A stretch of 64,000 nucleotides of DNA from Chitinophaga alhagiae (GCF_003568665.1 NZ_QXMH01000001.1:1240001-1304000); one strand, 5' to 3'. Positions 35,101 to 43,900 are shown, counted from the stretch's first letter. Notes: a model not told the origin generated them from the letters alone. A program made the numbers and translations.

Positions 35101-35133
35101 TTTGAGGAAAATTGCCAAAAACGCTTATTTTTG
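35101..35133 (+). promoter_or_regulatory. Promoter of tRNA-Arg
   Basis: TTTG at 35101-35104 and TATTTTTG at 35126-35133, 21 bases apart, match the Bacteroidota -33/-7 consensus on both elements. The -33 box lies immediately after the stop codon of the acyl-CoA ligase. Predicted start is near 35140, 15 bases before the mature tRNA. Confidence 0.85.
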
Positions 35134-35154
35134 CCCTCCCGCCGATGGCGGTAT

Positions 35155-35229
35155 GGCCCTGTAGTTCAATGGATAGAATAGAAGTTTCCTAAACTTTAGA
35201 TCCAAGTTCGATTCTTGGCGGGGCTACCA
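35155..35229 (+). tRNA. tRNA-Arg (anticodon CCU)
   Basis: Folds into a full cloverleaf. Acceptor GGCCCTG pairs with CGGGGCT; U8-A9 follow; the D stem is GTTC/GAAT; the anticodon stem GAAGT/ACTTT encloses TTCCTAA with anticodon CCT; the T arm is CCAAG-TTCGATT-CTTGG; discriminator A and an encoded CCA end at 35229. It decodes AGG. Confidence 0.97.
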
Positions 35230-35235
35230 AAGAAA

Positions 35236-35284
35236 GAAAAGCGGAATATTCCAGTCCCGAACCTGGTATTCCGCTTTTCTTTTT
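35236..35284. terminator. Bidirectional terminator between tRNA-Arg and susD-like gene
   Basis: 13-bp stem GAAAAGCGGAATA / TATTCCGCTTTTC with further pairing (CCAG/CTGG) towards the loop. On the plus strand it is followed by six T for the tRNA. On the minus strand it lies 19 bases after the susD-like stop, with a weaker TTTCTTTC tail. Confidence 0.85.
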
Positions 35285-35302
35285 CCTCACAAATTGTTTA
35301 TG

Positions 35303-36913
35303 TTATTCCCAGGCCGGATTTTGTGTCAATTGCGGGTTTAGCGCCAGTTCATTCACTGGCAAAGGCCATAAATAATCTTTAGCCGGATCGAACCGCCTGT
35401 TGGCAGAAGATTGCAATAAGATGTAATTATCAGGCGTAAGCTTCGGGCTTGCAGTTGAAAAACCTGGTTCGTTTGCAAAGAAATAGCTACCCAAAACAGC
35501 TTTGGGAAGTTCTGTTTCTGCGGTCTTCCATCGAATCAGGTCCCAATACCGGAAACCCTCCATAGCCAGTTCCACCCTTCGTTCACGGCGAAGTTCGTTG
35601 CGCATGTCCAGGCCATTATCCTGAACAAAGGCATTACTGAGATCGGGCAAATCCGCCCGCGCGCGTAAAAGATTGATACTTGCATTAAGGTCCGCATCGG
35701 AAATAGATCCGTTAAGTTCATAAAGCGCTTCGGCATATACCAACAGTACTTCTGCATACCGGATAATCGGATAGTCTATAAACGTAACCCCGGTACCCAC
35801 TGTATGGGCATCTACAAATTTCCGCGGACAATAGGCAGTGGTGTGGTAAACCAGGGCAGGCGCCTGAAAAGGTACACTGTAGAAATATGGATCTCCTGCT
35901 TTCATTATAGTTGCATTCAACCGCTCATCCCGGTTAACGAATGTTTCAGAAAAAGTGGCAGGCGCTATATACTGGGGCGAAATCTCAATTGGCAATCCGT
36001 CTTTCATCAGGTAAGCATCTACCAACGCCTTGGTTGCATTTGTTGCACCGTTTATCAGCGTTCCGCAATTATAGCCGGAAATATTATCGGCAATATCTCT
36101 GCCGTATTGCCGTACCAGTATGTTTTCTCTATTTTGCCGGCCCTCGCCCTCATACTGAAAAAGTCCGAAATAGCTATTAAACAACTGATGTTCGCCGCTC
36201 TCCATAACTCCTTTTGCAGCCGCTACCGCCAATGAAAGGTGGTTGTTGGGATCTCCGTACTGATGGAACTTTGAACGGGTGCCCTCAAATAAAGCAACCC
36301 TCGCTTTAAACGCCAGTGCTGCCGTATTGGTGATACGTCCATATCCTGCAGCTCCCCTTACAGCAGGTGTAGGAAGCTTTTCAACGGCATAGTCCAGGTC
36401 TGCATAAATTGCTTCGTATACCTGCTCTTTGGGTGTTCGGGGAGCTGTTAGCTCAGGTGAATCTTCTTTTAGCAAGCCTAAAATAAGAGGAACGTCGCCA
36501 AATTTCTGAACAAGCTGAAAATAGGCCCATGCACGAAAGAAACGAGCTTCCGCTACATACATATTTACAATCTGCGAAGGTACACCTGCATTCTCTCCTA
36601 ACGGCGCCTTCTCTACAATATTAGATGCCGCCCTTATCATCCTGTACGGCGTACTATAATCACCGGATGTTGCCGGCGCAAGCCTGGAACCATCGCTTAT
36701 TGATTGTGGCGCTGTAGCAAACCCGTCATCCGACCAGTTGTCAGCAGTTACCAACAGGCTGGGCAGATAAGTATACAGATAATTGGTAGCGGCCTTCAGA
36801 TCACGCTCGTTCTTCCAGAAAGACCCGTCACTAAGATTGGTTTCCGAGACCCTGTCAACATCGCAAGCGCTTAACAAGCATAGCGAGATGACAAAATATA
36901 ATAGATTCTTCAT
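35303..36913 (-). CDS. SusD/RagB family nutrient-binding lipoprotein
   Basis: Outer-membrane lipoprotein of 536 residues that caps a SusC barrel and captures its substrate, usually a glycan or peptide. The signal ends in the lipobox LLSACD (Cys about residue 17). The SusD TPR core includes NIVEKAPLGENAGVPSQIVNMYVAEARFFRAWAYF (in part), and the C-terminal RagB part has LRRERRVELAMEGFRYWDLIRWK and the final YLWPLPVNELALNPQLTQNPAW, which are family hallmarks. It follows the susC-like gene by 34 bases. No glycoside hydrolase, peptidase or sulfatase gene is attached, so the substrate is unknown. Confidence 0.95.
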   Translation of the reverse strand: MKNLLYFVISLCLLSACDVDRVSETNLSDGSFWKNERDLKAATNYLYTYLPSLLVTADNWSDDGFATAPQSISDGSRLAPATSGDYSTPYRMIRAASNIVEKAPLGENAGVPSQIVNMYVAEARFFRAWAYFQLVQKFGDVPLILGLLKEDSPELTAPRTPKEQVYEAIYADLDYAVEKLPTPAVRGAAGYGRITNTAALAFKARVALFEGTRSKFHQYGDPNNHLSLAVAAAKGVMESGEHQLFNSYFGLFQYEGEGRQNRENILVRQYGRDIADNISGYNCGTLINGATNATKALVDAYLMKDGLPIEISPQYIAPATFSETFVNRDERLNATIMKAGDPYFYSVPFQAPALVYHTTAYCPRKFVDAHTVGTGVTFIDYPIIRYAEVLLVYAEALYELNGSISDADLNASINLLRARADLPDLSNAFVQDNGLDMRNELRRERRVELAMEGFRYWDLIRWKTAETELPKAVLGSYFFANEPGFSTASPKLTPDNYILLQSSANRRFDPAKDYLWPLPVNELALNPQLTQNPAWE

Positions 36914-36947
36914 GTTCGATTTATTTTAAAGTGACAGTAGAACTGTA

Positions 36948-39900
36948 TCAAAATGAAATATTTAGCCCAATAGAGGCAGTAGCCGCAAATGGATATTCAA
37001 ACTCAACATTATTGGTATATTCCGGATTGAAAACCCGATCAAAAATGCCAAGGTTTGTAAATGTTAAAAGGTCCTGGCCACTAAAATAGATCCTGGCCCG
37101 CGCTATATGGACCTTTTTTAACAGACCATCTGGCAAAGAATATCCTAATTGAATATTCTTTAAGCGGATGTATTTTCCATCCAGCATCCATTTATCAGAG
37201 AAGACATAATTATGCTGACCTCCGGTATAAGGACGGGGAAAAGCTGCATCCCGGTTTTCTTCCGTCCAATAGTCCTTATGGATTGCTAATGGCTGACGTG
37301 GTGCTGTTACCTGTGGGTTAACAGTATTTACTGTTGCATAAAAGGTCCGTAATCCTACTCCCTGAAAAAAGACGTAAAAATCGAATCCTTTCCAGTCAAA
37401 ACCGCCGTTGATCCCGAAATTATAACGTGGCTGATCGGTTCCAAGATAAACAAGATCACCATGGTCTTCAAACAGTCCGCCGCCAATATTAATGCGGTTG
37501 TCTCCATTCTGATCTACATACCTGACATCTCCTACGCCTGTTCTGGCATTGTAGAATGGCGCTTTATCCACCTCATCCTGCGATTGATAGTATCCATTTG
37601 TCTGAAACCCCCAGATGGAACCCAATGGATAACCCTCCAGTATATCCACTATTCCGGCATTAACCACCTTCCTTCCGGCATAGCTCATTACTTTATTCCG
37701 GTTGTCTGACAGGTTAAACCCGATTGAATAGTTAAAATTCTTTCCGATCTTGTCCCGGAAATTGGCCTCTATCTCCCAGCCCCAGGATTTAAGTTCTCCG
37801 TTGTTAGTACGCGGGGTAGCAACACCAAAGGTTGCCGGCAATTGCAACGGCGTGAGCATGTTCTTGTTAAATTTCACATAGTAATCCGCGTTAACAGATA
37901 ACTTGCCGTCAAACATTCCGAAATCAAAACCACCGTTGGTTGTTTCTACAGTCTCCCATGTGAGGTTTGAGGAAGGGACTACGCTTTGATAGAAGTACAT
38001 GGTACGGTCTTCTGAAGCGCCCAATACCAGGTTATTGCTTCGTGAAAGCATATTCATAAAATCATAGTTGCCGATAATATTTCCAAGCGCGCTTCCTAAT
38101 TGCCCCCATGACGCCCGGAGCCTTAGTGAAGAGACAAAGGAGTTTTTAGGAAACCAGTTTTCCTTATGAATATTCCACCCGGCAGATACTGAAGGAAATG
38201 TCTTTACCCGTAAACCCGGTGCCAACCTGGAGCTTTCATCAGAGCGAAGGGTTGCTTCAAAGAGATACCTGTTTTGATAGTTATAATTCAGCCGGCCGAA
38301 ATACGATTTATATGCGTATGTATTAATTGTCTGGCTATTCGTTTTGGTAGCATCCTCTCCAAGATTAAGCGTTGGCAGGTCATTGCTGGCCAGGTTCTGT
38401 GCCGAAGTGTACACAGATGAATTTCTGCTATCTTCAAATTGGTAACCAACCAGTAAATGGAAGTTGTGTTTCGCTCCCAGGCTTAAAGAATAGTCGGCCA
38501 GCAATTGCAGGTTGTTGGTGCTGTACACGCCACGGGTTACTTCGAACTTATTTGTCTGATTGATGTAAGCCACCGGGAAATAGCGCTGCCACAACTCAAC
38601 GGTACGGGAGAAATGGTCCCGGTCTGACCGGTTATAGGTTGCGCCGTAGATGCCACGCAGCTGCAAGCCTTTTACAACATCCGCTATTTTAAGTGTAAAA
38701 ACACCATCAAAGTTATTATCGTTACGGTTATTGTAACCTCCCTCTTTAAGGTAAGCATAAGATTGGTTTGCAGAAAACGAGCCCTCGCCGCTAAGCCTGC
38801 CTTCCGGAGTAAATATAGGCCATTTTTGCCGGAGACGAAGTGCCTGGTAAAGCAATGCAGAAACATCCAACGACGGCATTTCAGTCTTTTTACGCGTATA
38901 AGAGATCCTCGACTCAACAGATACATGCTTGGTAAGCTTTGCACCCAAATTCACCCGTCCATTATAGCGGTTATGCTTGTCCGGGCCAACTTTAAAGGCG
39001 CCATCTTTGGAGTAACTCCCCAAGGAAACCAGGAAGTTCAGCTTTTCCGTTCCACCGCTGACCGCTATGTTATGCGTTTGCATCGTGGTAACATCACGTA
39101 TGGTTTGGCTAACAAAGTCCTTTTGATTCAGATAAACATATTTGTTAGTATCAACCGGGTCCACGTAATATTCCACCCCGTCAATTATCCGCTGAATATC
39201 TGCTGCCGGGTAGGGCGGCGCCAGGCCTGCATTTTCAGCTGACAAATTGCTGAAATAAGCTTCCTCCAGCAAGGTCATCCGCCTGGGAACATTCAACATC
39301 TTGTCTGCGCCAAACAGGTTGGAATATTCAATTCTTGTTTTTCCCGCCACTCCTTTTTTTGTAGTGACCAGGATCACGCCACCCGCGGCCTGGGCGCCAT
39401 AGATGGCCGCCGCAGCCGCATCCTTCAAAAAGGTCACGTTATCAACATCATTGGGATTTAATGATTGCAGGGTGCCAATAGGCGCAGAAACACCATCTAC
39501 AATTAAAAGAGGGTTCACATTTCCGTTTGCAGATGTTGCCCCCCTCAATTGTATCGAGATGTTTTCATTGCCTGGTTGTCCCGAGGTACGGGTAACTACA
39601 AGTCCGGGAGATGTTCCCTGCAGGGCAGTGGCAAGATTGCTGACTGGTCTGTTTTCGATACTTTTTGAATCAACTGTTGATACCGCCCCTGTCAGATTAA
39701 TTTTCTGCTGTGTTCCATATCCCACCACAACTACTTCATTCAATGCCTCGGTATTTTCGATCAATGTAATATGCACCTGGTTTCGGTTGCCAACGGAAAG
39801 CTCCTGTGTATGGAAGCCTACAAATGACACTACAAGCACTGCCCCTGAATCAATATTCTTCAGCATAAATTCACCATTAGCATCGGTGTTAGCTGCATTG

Positions 39901-40358
39901 TTAGTCCCCTTCACCCGGATTGAAGCGCCAGGCAAAGGCGCTCCTTTTTCATCGGTCACTTTCCCCTTTATATCTGCAGGAACTATTGCTTTCTCAGTAC
40001 CGCTTTGTTTAATGACAATAAAATTATCTGAAATAGTGTACGTCAAGGGTTGGTTGCCAAAGCAAATTGCCAGCACTTTTTCAATGCTTGCGTTCCGGAC
40101 ATTAATGGTAACAGGATGGGCAATCTTTAATACCGCGTTATTATACAAAAAGTCATAACCGCTTTGGGTCCTGATCTCATCAATTATTTCACCCAAAGGG
40201 GCATTGACCTTTTTCAGGGTAATTTGCTGTGCGAAGGAACTTGCACTTACCTGCATAAATGCAGTAGTTAGCAGAATTACAATCAGTTTCATAACCAGTA
40301 CGAATTGATTTAGAGCATGGCGGCCGCCACGACTCCTGAAATGTAATTTTAAATGCAT
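36948..40358 (-). CDS. SusC/RagA family TonB-linked outer membrane protein with STN domain
   Basis: A 1136-residue outer-membrane transporter. Signal peptide region LIVILLTTAFMQVSASSFAQQ; secretin/TonB short N-terminal domain (STN) about residues 48-115; carboxypeptidase-regulatory domain about 130-205 (IKGKVTDEKGAPLPGASIRV); TonB-box region EALNEVVVVGYG; plug (GAVSTVDSKSIENRPVSNLATALQG); then the 22-strand barrel ending TASIGLNISF. The STN domain marks a receptor that signals to a FecR anti-sigma factor, which is encoded directly upstream. Start ATG 40358 gives the basic N terminus typical of the group. The leader before it carries an antisense terminator. Confidence 0.95.
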   Translation of the reverse strand: MHLKLHFRSRGGRHALNQFVLVMKLIVILLTTAFMQVSASSFAQQITLKKVNAPLGEIIDEIRTQSGYDFLYNNAVLKIAHPVTINVRNASIEKVLAICFGNQPLTYTISDNFIVIKQSGTEKAIVPADIKGKVTDEKGAPLPGASIRVKGTNNAANTDANGEFMLKNIDSGAVLVVSFVGFHTQELSVGNRNQVHITLIENTEALNEVVVVGYGTQQKINLTGAVSTVDSKSIENRPVSNLATALQGTSPGLVVTRTSGQPGNENISIQLRGATSANGNVNPLLIVDGVSAPIGTLQSLNPNDVDNVTFLKDAAAAAIYGAQAAGGVILVTTKKGVAGKTRIEYSNLFGADKMLNVPRRMTLLEEAYFSNLSAENAGLAPPYPAADIQRIIDGVEYYVDPVDTNKYVYLNQKDFVSQTIRDVTTMQTHNIAVSGGTEKLNFLVSLGSYSKDGAFKVGPDKHNRYNGRVNLGAKLTKHVSVESRISYTRKKTEMPSLDVSALLYQALRLRQKWPIFTPEGRLSGEGSFSANQSYAYLKEGGYNNRNDNNFDGVFTLKIADVVKGLQLRGIYGATYNRSDRDHFSRTVELWQRYFPVAYINQTNKFEVTRGVYSTNNLQLLADYSLSLGAKHNFHLLVGYQFEDSRNSSVYTSAQNLASNDLPTLNLGEDATKTNSQTINTYAYKSYFGRLNYNYQNRYLFEATLRSDESSRLAPGLRVKTFPSVSAGWNIHKENWFPKNSFVSSLRLRASWGQLGSALGNIIGNYDFMNMLSRSNNLVLGASEDRTMYFYQSVVPSSNLTWETVETTNGGFDFGMFDGKLSVNADYYVKFNKNMLTPLQLPATFGVATPRTNNGELKSWGWEIEANFRDKIGKNFNYSIGFNLSDNRNKVMSYAGRKVVNAGIVDILEGYPLGSIWGFQTNGYYQSQDEVDKAPFYNARTGVGDVRYVDQNGDNRINIGGGLFEDHGDLVYLGTDQPRYNFGINGGFDWKGFDFYVFFQGVGLRTFYATVNTVNPQVTAPRQPLAIHKDYWTEENRDAAFPRPYTGGQHNYVFSDKWMLDGKYIRLKNIQLGYSLPDGLLKKVHIARARIYFSGQDLLTFTNLGIFDRVFNPEYTNNVEFEYPFAATASIGLNISF

Positions 40359-40365
40359 AAATTTG
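40358..40365 (+). promoter_or_regulatory. Antisense -7 box at the susC-like start
   Basis: TAAATTTG on the plus strand matches TAnnTTTG exactly and points away from the susC-like gene towards the orphan terminator at 40446-40480. No -33 TTTG is seen. It would start a transcript at about 40371 that is antisense to the susC-like mRNA leader. Confidence 0.35.
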
Positions 40366-40370
40366 GTTTG

Positions 40371-40480
40371 TTGGGTTTTAGACCTTTAATGTTTGATTCC
40401 AGTCAATAGTTTTAATCCTTATAGGAAAGGCAAGCTCAACATTCGCCAAGTCCCGATGCCAGTCGGGATTTGGTTTTTTT
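40371..40480 (+). ncRNA. Candidate cis-antisense small RNA in the susC-like leader
   Basis: Inferred from a plus-strand -7 box (40358-40365) and a perfect plus-strand terminator (40446-40480) inside the gap between the minus-strand fecR-like and susC-like genes. The predicted RNA of about 110 bases is fully complementary to the susC-like mRNA leader. Antisense RNAs that repress susC homologues are known in Bacteroides fragilis (DonS). No sequence similarity is claimed; evidence is position and signals only. Confidence 0.35.
40446..40480 (+). terminator. Orphan plus-strand terminator between fecR-like and susC-like genes
   Basis: 11-bp stem CCAAGTCCCGA / TCGGGATTTGG (one G-T pair) with a 6-base TGCCAG loop, followed by seven T on the plus strand. 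Both flanking genes are on the minus strand, where the T-run becomes an A-run placed before the hairpin, so it cannot end their transcripts. Confidence 0.8.
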
Positions 40481-40491
40481 GTGCTGCGTAC

Positions 40492-41625
40492 TTATTTGGT
40501 CACAATCACCTTTCTTCCCTCTAGTTTAAAGTGAACATCACCTGTATATTCCAACATCTTTAAAATACCGGAGATATCTCTTGATCTTGATATCTTACCC
40601 GAGAAGGTAAGGCCTATAGCGGGCTTATCCCGGTATTCAACATCTACATCGTACCATCTTGCTATCTTTGCCATGATACTTTCGAGGCCTTCATTAAATT
40701 TGAAGTAGCCGTTTTTCCAAGCCACCACACCCTCCAGATCCACATCACTGGAAACTTTCAGCTTATTCCCTGATAGCTGCGCCTGCTCTCCCGGTTCCAG
40801 CATTTTTGATCCCAAAGCAGTAACAATCCTCACAGACCCTTCCAGGAGCGTAGTTTGGACTATCCTTTCATCGGCATAGGCCATTACATTAAAATGTGTT
40901 CCCAATACTTCAACTGTTTGCCCGCGACTTTCCACCCGGAATGGCATCTCCTTGTTATGTGCTATTTCAAAATAGGCTTCCCCGGTCATCTGTATCTTTC
41001 TTTCGTTACCAACAAACCGTGTTGGATAGGTAATACTAGATGAAGCATTGAGGAATATCACCGAACCGTCCGGCAGTCTTACCTGCCACTGTCCACCAGC
41101 AGGGGCCTCAATAGAATTGTATTCCAGTGGCAAACTTTCATTTGTGCTACCAGTTGCATCATATACCAGTTGTCCATTGGTAGTTTTTGTAATTTTCACT
41201 CCAGACCGGTTGGCAACCTCACCGTTGGCTGCATCAGCAAGAATAATTTTTTCCCCGTTGCCTAACGTCAAAATTGCCTGATCCTTCCCAGGCCTGATCT
41301 CTTTACCGGCTACCGCAACCTGCTCACGGGGATCCGACCTTAAAACATATAAGTAGGTGCCTACTCCTAACAGGATCAGCAAAACGGCGGCGGCTGGGAT
41401 TTGCCACCTTTTGGAAAAATAAGAGGGTTTCTTCTGAGTATTGATATTACTCAATAAACGCGCAGCCAGCTGCTCTTCAGACGCGTCACCTGCGGCCCAG
41501 GTAACGGGCTCTTCCGTGTCCAGGTCATACCATTTATCCAGCAGCTCCTTTTCCGATGGTGTAATAGTGCCCTTCATCCACTTATCCGCCAGTTCATTTA
41601 GCTGCGCTCGTGTTGGTCGTGTCAT
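40492..41625 (-). CDS. FecR family anti-sigma factor
   Basis: A 377-residue membrane regulator that transmits the SusC signal to the ECF sigma factor. N-terminal cytoplasmic domain (about 1-75) with LADKWMKGTITPSEKELLDKW; membrane segment about residues 76-94 (AAAVLLILLGVGTYLYVL); FecR domain with GGQWQVRLPDGSVIFLNASS and MTGEAYFEIAHNKEMPFRVE; C-terminal DUF4974 domain (about 300-377) with FNEGLESIMAKIARWYDVDV. It lies between the sigma factor and the susC-like gene, the usual order. A perfect 11-bp hairpin covers the region just before its start codon. Confidence 0.95.
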   Translation of the reverse strand: MTRPTRAQLNELADKWMKGTITPSEKELLDKWYDLDTEEPVTWAAGDASEEQLAARLLSNINTQKKPSYFSKRWQIPAAAVLLILLGVGTYLYVLRSDPREQVAVAGKEIRPGKDQAILTLGNGEKIILADAANGEVANRSGVKITKTTNGQLVYDATGSTNESLPLEYNSIEAPAGGQWQVRLPDGSVIFLNASSSITYPTRFVGNERKIQMTGEAYFEIAHNKEMPFRVESRGQTVEVLGTHFNVMAYADERIVQTTLLEGSVRIVTALGSKMLEPGEQAQLSGNKLKVSSDVDLEGVVAWKNGYFKFNEGLESIMAKIARWYDVDVEYRDKPAIGLTFSGKISRSRDISGILKMLEYTGDVHFKLEGRKVIVTK

Positions 41626-41634
41626 AAGATAACT

Positions 41635-41661
41635 CGTTTCTTATATAGTGTATAAGAAACG
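41635..41661 (-). repeat. Perfect 11-bp hairpin in front of fecR-like start
   Basis: CGTTTCTTATA / TATAAGAAACG around a 5-base loop, in the gap between the sigma factor stop and the fecR-like start. On the minus-strand mRNA it occupies about positions -36 to -10 relative to ATG 41625. There is no T-run after it, so it is not an ordinary terminator; it could limit fecR translation, stabilise an mRNA end, or be a protein-binding site. Confidence 0.8.
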
Positions 41662-41702
41662 GGAACTACCCTATATTGAACAAAAAAAATAAATGGATAT
41701 TT

Positions 41703-42296
41703 CTACGCCCTCGTTAAAAGCGTAGCGGCAAATGCCAGCATGTAAACGAATCTATTGATATAAATACGCAGGAACTTAAGTGCCCTGGAGATATGGGCTT
41801 CTACTGTTTTAGGGGAAATATTCAGGTACCGTGCTATCTCTTTATCGCTCATGCCTCGTTCCCTGCTCATCCGAAATATCAACTGGCACTTCTCAGGCAG
41901 GGCTTTCACTGATCTTTCAATTTCATTCCGCAGCTCATTAAAACTGAGCCATTGCTCAGTAGCGTTGTCTTCGGCATGCAACGTATGTACATCTTCTGCA
42001 TAGCCAGCGGCTTCCCGTTTATTGGAAGCCATCTTTGCCATCACCTTGTACCGTATGATTGCGGCGATATAGGTATGAAAACTGTTCTGTATTTTTATTC
42101 TATGCCGGCTTTTCCAGATATCTGTAAATGCATCCTGAACAACCTCTTCTGCATCAGCATGGGATTGCAGCTTTATGACTGCCTTGTATAGCATACGCTT
42201 CCAATACCGATGGTACAAAATAGTAAACGCCTCTTCGTTGTCCTGAACCAACAGAAGATACAATTCATTATCGGTGAAAAAGCTATACGCGCTCAT
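41703..42296 (-). CDS. ECF RNA polymerase sigma-70 factor
   Basis: A 197-residue extracytoplasmic-function sigma factor of the Bacteroidota group paired with FecR and SusC. Region 2 spans about 20-80 (FTILYHRYWKRMLYKAVIK, HADAEEVVQDAFTDIWKSR). Region 4 spans about 125-185 (LPEKCQLIFRMSRERGMSDKEIARYL, ISPKTVEAHISRALKFL). ATG 42296 is used since the 20 residues before it are unlike the family. A short hydrophobic tail (YMLAFAATLL) follows region 4, which is unusual but seen in some relatives. It leads the sigma-fecR-susC-susD locus. Confidence 0.93.
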   Translation of the reverse strand: MSAYSFFTDNELYLLLVQDNEEAFTILYHRYWKRMLYKAVIKLQSHADAEEVVQDAFTDIWKSRHRIKIQNSFHTYIAAIIRYKVMAKMASNKREAAGYAEDVHTLHAEDNATEQWLSFNELRNEIERSVKALPEKCQLIFRMSRERGMSDKEIARYLNISPKTVEAHISRALKFLRIYINRFVYMLAFAATLLTRA

Positions 42297-42437
42297 GGTA
42301 TATTGAAGTAAAGTAAGAAAAAAAGATTGATATCTACAAGCCTGTGAATTGGCCAACGGGTTCCGGCCAGCCGGCCAAAAGCGGGGCAGAACTATTGGCC
42401 CGGTTAAAAGTACCGGAAGATAAAAGGAGTGAGCAGC

Positions 42438-43133
42438 ATGGAAGTTTACAACAGATGGTTTACCTTCGGTTTTATCATGTATACAAAATCCTTCAAGGTA
42501 AAAGTGTCTCCGTCAGCAGGCAGCGTAACCGCCAAATACACTGCTCCTGATAACCCGAAGTGCATCCTCACACTGGCCCATGGCGCCGGCGCCGGTATGG
42601 ACCATGTATTCATGGAAACACTGGCAAATGCGCTGGCAAATGCTGGTATAGCCGTGCTCCGGTTTAACTTTCCATTTGCCGAAAACAAAAAAGGCCGGCC
42701 TGATTCTCCCGGAGTTGCGCATCAAACAATAAAAGCGGCTATCGCAAAAGCGCAGGAGCTGCATCCCGGCCTGCCGCTCTTTGTTGCAGGTAAATCTTTC
42801 GGAGGAAGAATGAGCTCGCAATACCTGGCGGAACACCCTGACAGTGCTGTTGCCGGCATCATCTTTTACGGTTTCCCGCTTCACCCTTCAGGCAAGCCGG
42901 GTACAGACCGGGCAGATCATCTCAAAGCGGTGAAAGTGCCGATGCTCTTTTTGCAAGGCGCCAGGGATACCCTGGCTACGTGGGAACTGATTGAAGCCGT
43001 CTGTAAATCGTTGCGGAAAGCCACTCTCGTGAAATTTGAAGGGGCAGATCATTCTTTTAAAGCGGGAAAGAAAGATGTGATGTCTTTATTGGTAGATGAA
43101 ACAAATAGATGGATAGAGAAAAGGTTTAAATAG
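42438..43133 (+). CDS. Alpha/beta hydrolase of the KANSL3/Tex30-like type
   Basis: A 231-residue cytosolic alpha/beta hydrolase (dienelactone hydrolase-like). The oxyanion region is LTLAHGAGAGMDHVFME, the nucleophile elbow is FVAGKSFGGRMSS (Ser about residue 120), the acid is in MLFLQGARDTLAT, and the histidine in LVKFEGADHSFK. This set matches the KANSL3/Tex30-like bacterial family with predicted hydrolase activity and unknown substrate. ATG 42438 is chosen because AAGGAG sits 9 bases upstream, an unusually good Shine-Dalgarno for this genome; ATG 42477 is the alternative and would better match typical family N termini. Confidence 0.85.
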   Translation: MEVYNRWFTFGFIMYTKSFKVKVSPSAGSVTAKYTAPDNPKCILTLAHGAGAGMDHVFMETLANALANAGIAVLRFNFPFAENKKGRPDSPGVAHQTIKAAIAKAQELHPGLPLFVAGKSFGGRMSSQYLAEHPDSAVAGIIFYGFPLHPSGKPGTDRADHLKAVKVPMLFLQGARDTLATWELIEAVCKSLRKATLVKFEGADHSFKAGKKDVMSLLVDETNRWIEKRFK

Positions 43134-43156
43134 CTTGCCCGGCAGATCATACAAGC

Positions 43157-43900
43157 TCACCGCCCCCCGCTCACATCAATAAAAGTACCGGTAGAATACC
43201 CCGCCTTGTCAGAAGCCAGCCACAAAACGGCCTCTGCCACCTCCGCCGCCGAGCCTCCCCGTTTCAGTGGAATGCTGCTTTTCAGCCGCTCTACCCGCCC
43301 CGGTTCACCGCCGGCCGCGTGAATATCTGTGGCAATAAATCCCGGGCGTACGCCGTTTACCCGTATCCCTTCTTCCGCCACTTCTTTGGACAGCCCGATG
43401 GTAAATGTATCGATTGCACCTTTTGAGGCGGCATAGTCAAGGTACTCGTTGGGCGAGCCGGTTTTGGCAGCCACGGAGGATATGTTGATGATGGCACCAC
43501 CGCTGCCGCCGTGTTTCGTTGACATTCTTTTTACCGCCTCCCTGGCACAGATGAACTGCCCGGTAATGTTGGCGGCAAATATGCGGTTGAGGCGGGCGGC
43601 GGTCATGTTCTCAAGGCGCATCTGGTGCTCCAGTATACCAGCGTTGTTAACCAGCACGGTCAACCTGCCTAGTAACCTGTCTGTTTCCGAAAACAGTTTC
43701 ATCACTTCCTCTTCTCGTGAAATGTCTGCCTGAATGGCTGCAGCCGTGCCGCCGGCAGCCCTGATCTTCTCCACTACCTGCGCGGCCGCGGCCGCATTGC
43801 TGCAATAGTTCACGGCAACAGCATAACCGGCTTCTGCCGCAAGCAGCGCCGTAGCCGCACCAATTCCGCGGCTGGCGCCGGTGATCAATATTATTTTCAT
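43157..43900 (-). CDS. SDR family NAD(P)-dependent oxidoreductase
   Basis: A classical short-chain dehydrogenase/reductase of 247 residues. The cofactor motif TGASRGIGAATALLA begins at residue 7; NNAG follows near 86; the catalytic serine is in INISSVAAKTGS and Tyr-x-x-x-Lys in YLDYAASKGAID; the C terminus has GYSTGTFIDVSGGR. The Arg after TGAS suggests NADP preference. Its start codon overlaps the stop of the ketopantoate reductase-like gene by 4 bases (ATGA type), so the two are translationally coupled and may act on the same small molecule. Substrate unknown. Confidence 0.92.
   Translation of the reverse strand: MKIILITGASRGIGAATALLAAEAGYAVAVNYCSNAAAAAQVVEKIRAAGGTAAAIQADISREEEVMKLFSETDRLLGRLTVLVNNAGILEHQMRLENMTAARLNRIFAANITGQFICAREAVKRMSTKHGGSGGAIINISSVAAKTGSPNEYLDYAASKGAIDTFTIGLSKEVAEEGIRVNGVRPGFIATDIHAAGGEPGRVERLKSSIPLKRGGSAAEVAEAVLWLASDKAGYSTGTFIDVSGGR

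Noticed and set aside
35155-35230. Attachment site of an integrated element at tRNA-Arg
   Set aside because: I could not find a second copy of the tRNA 3' end within the window and there is no integrase gene. The idea of acquisition of the neighbouring locus stays a weak inference only.
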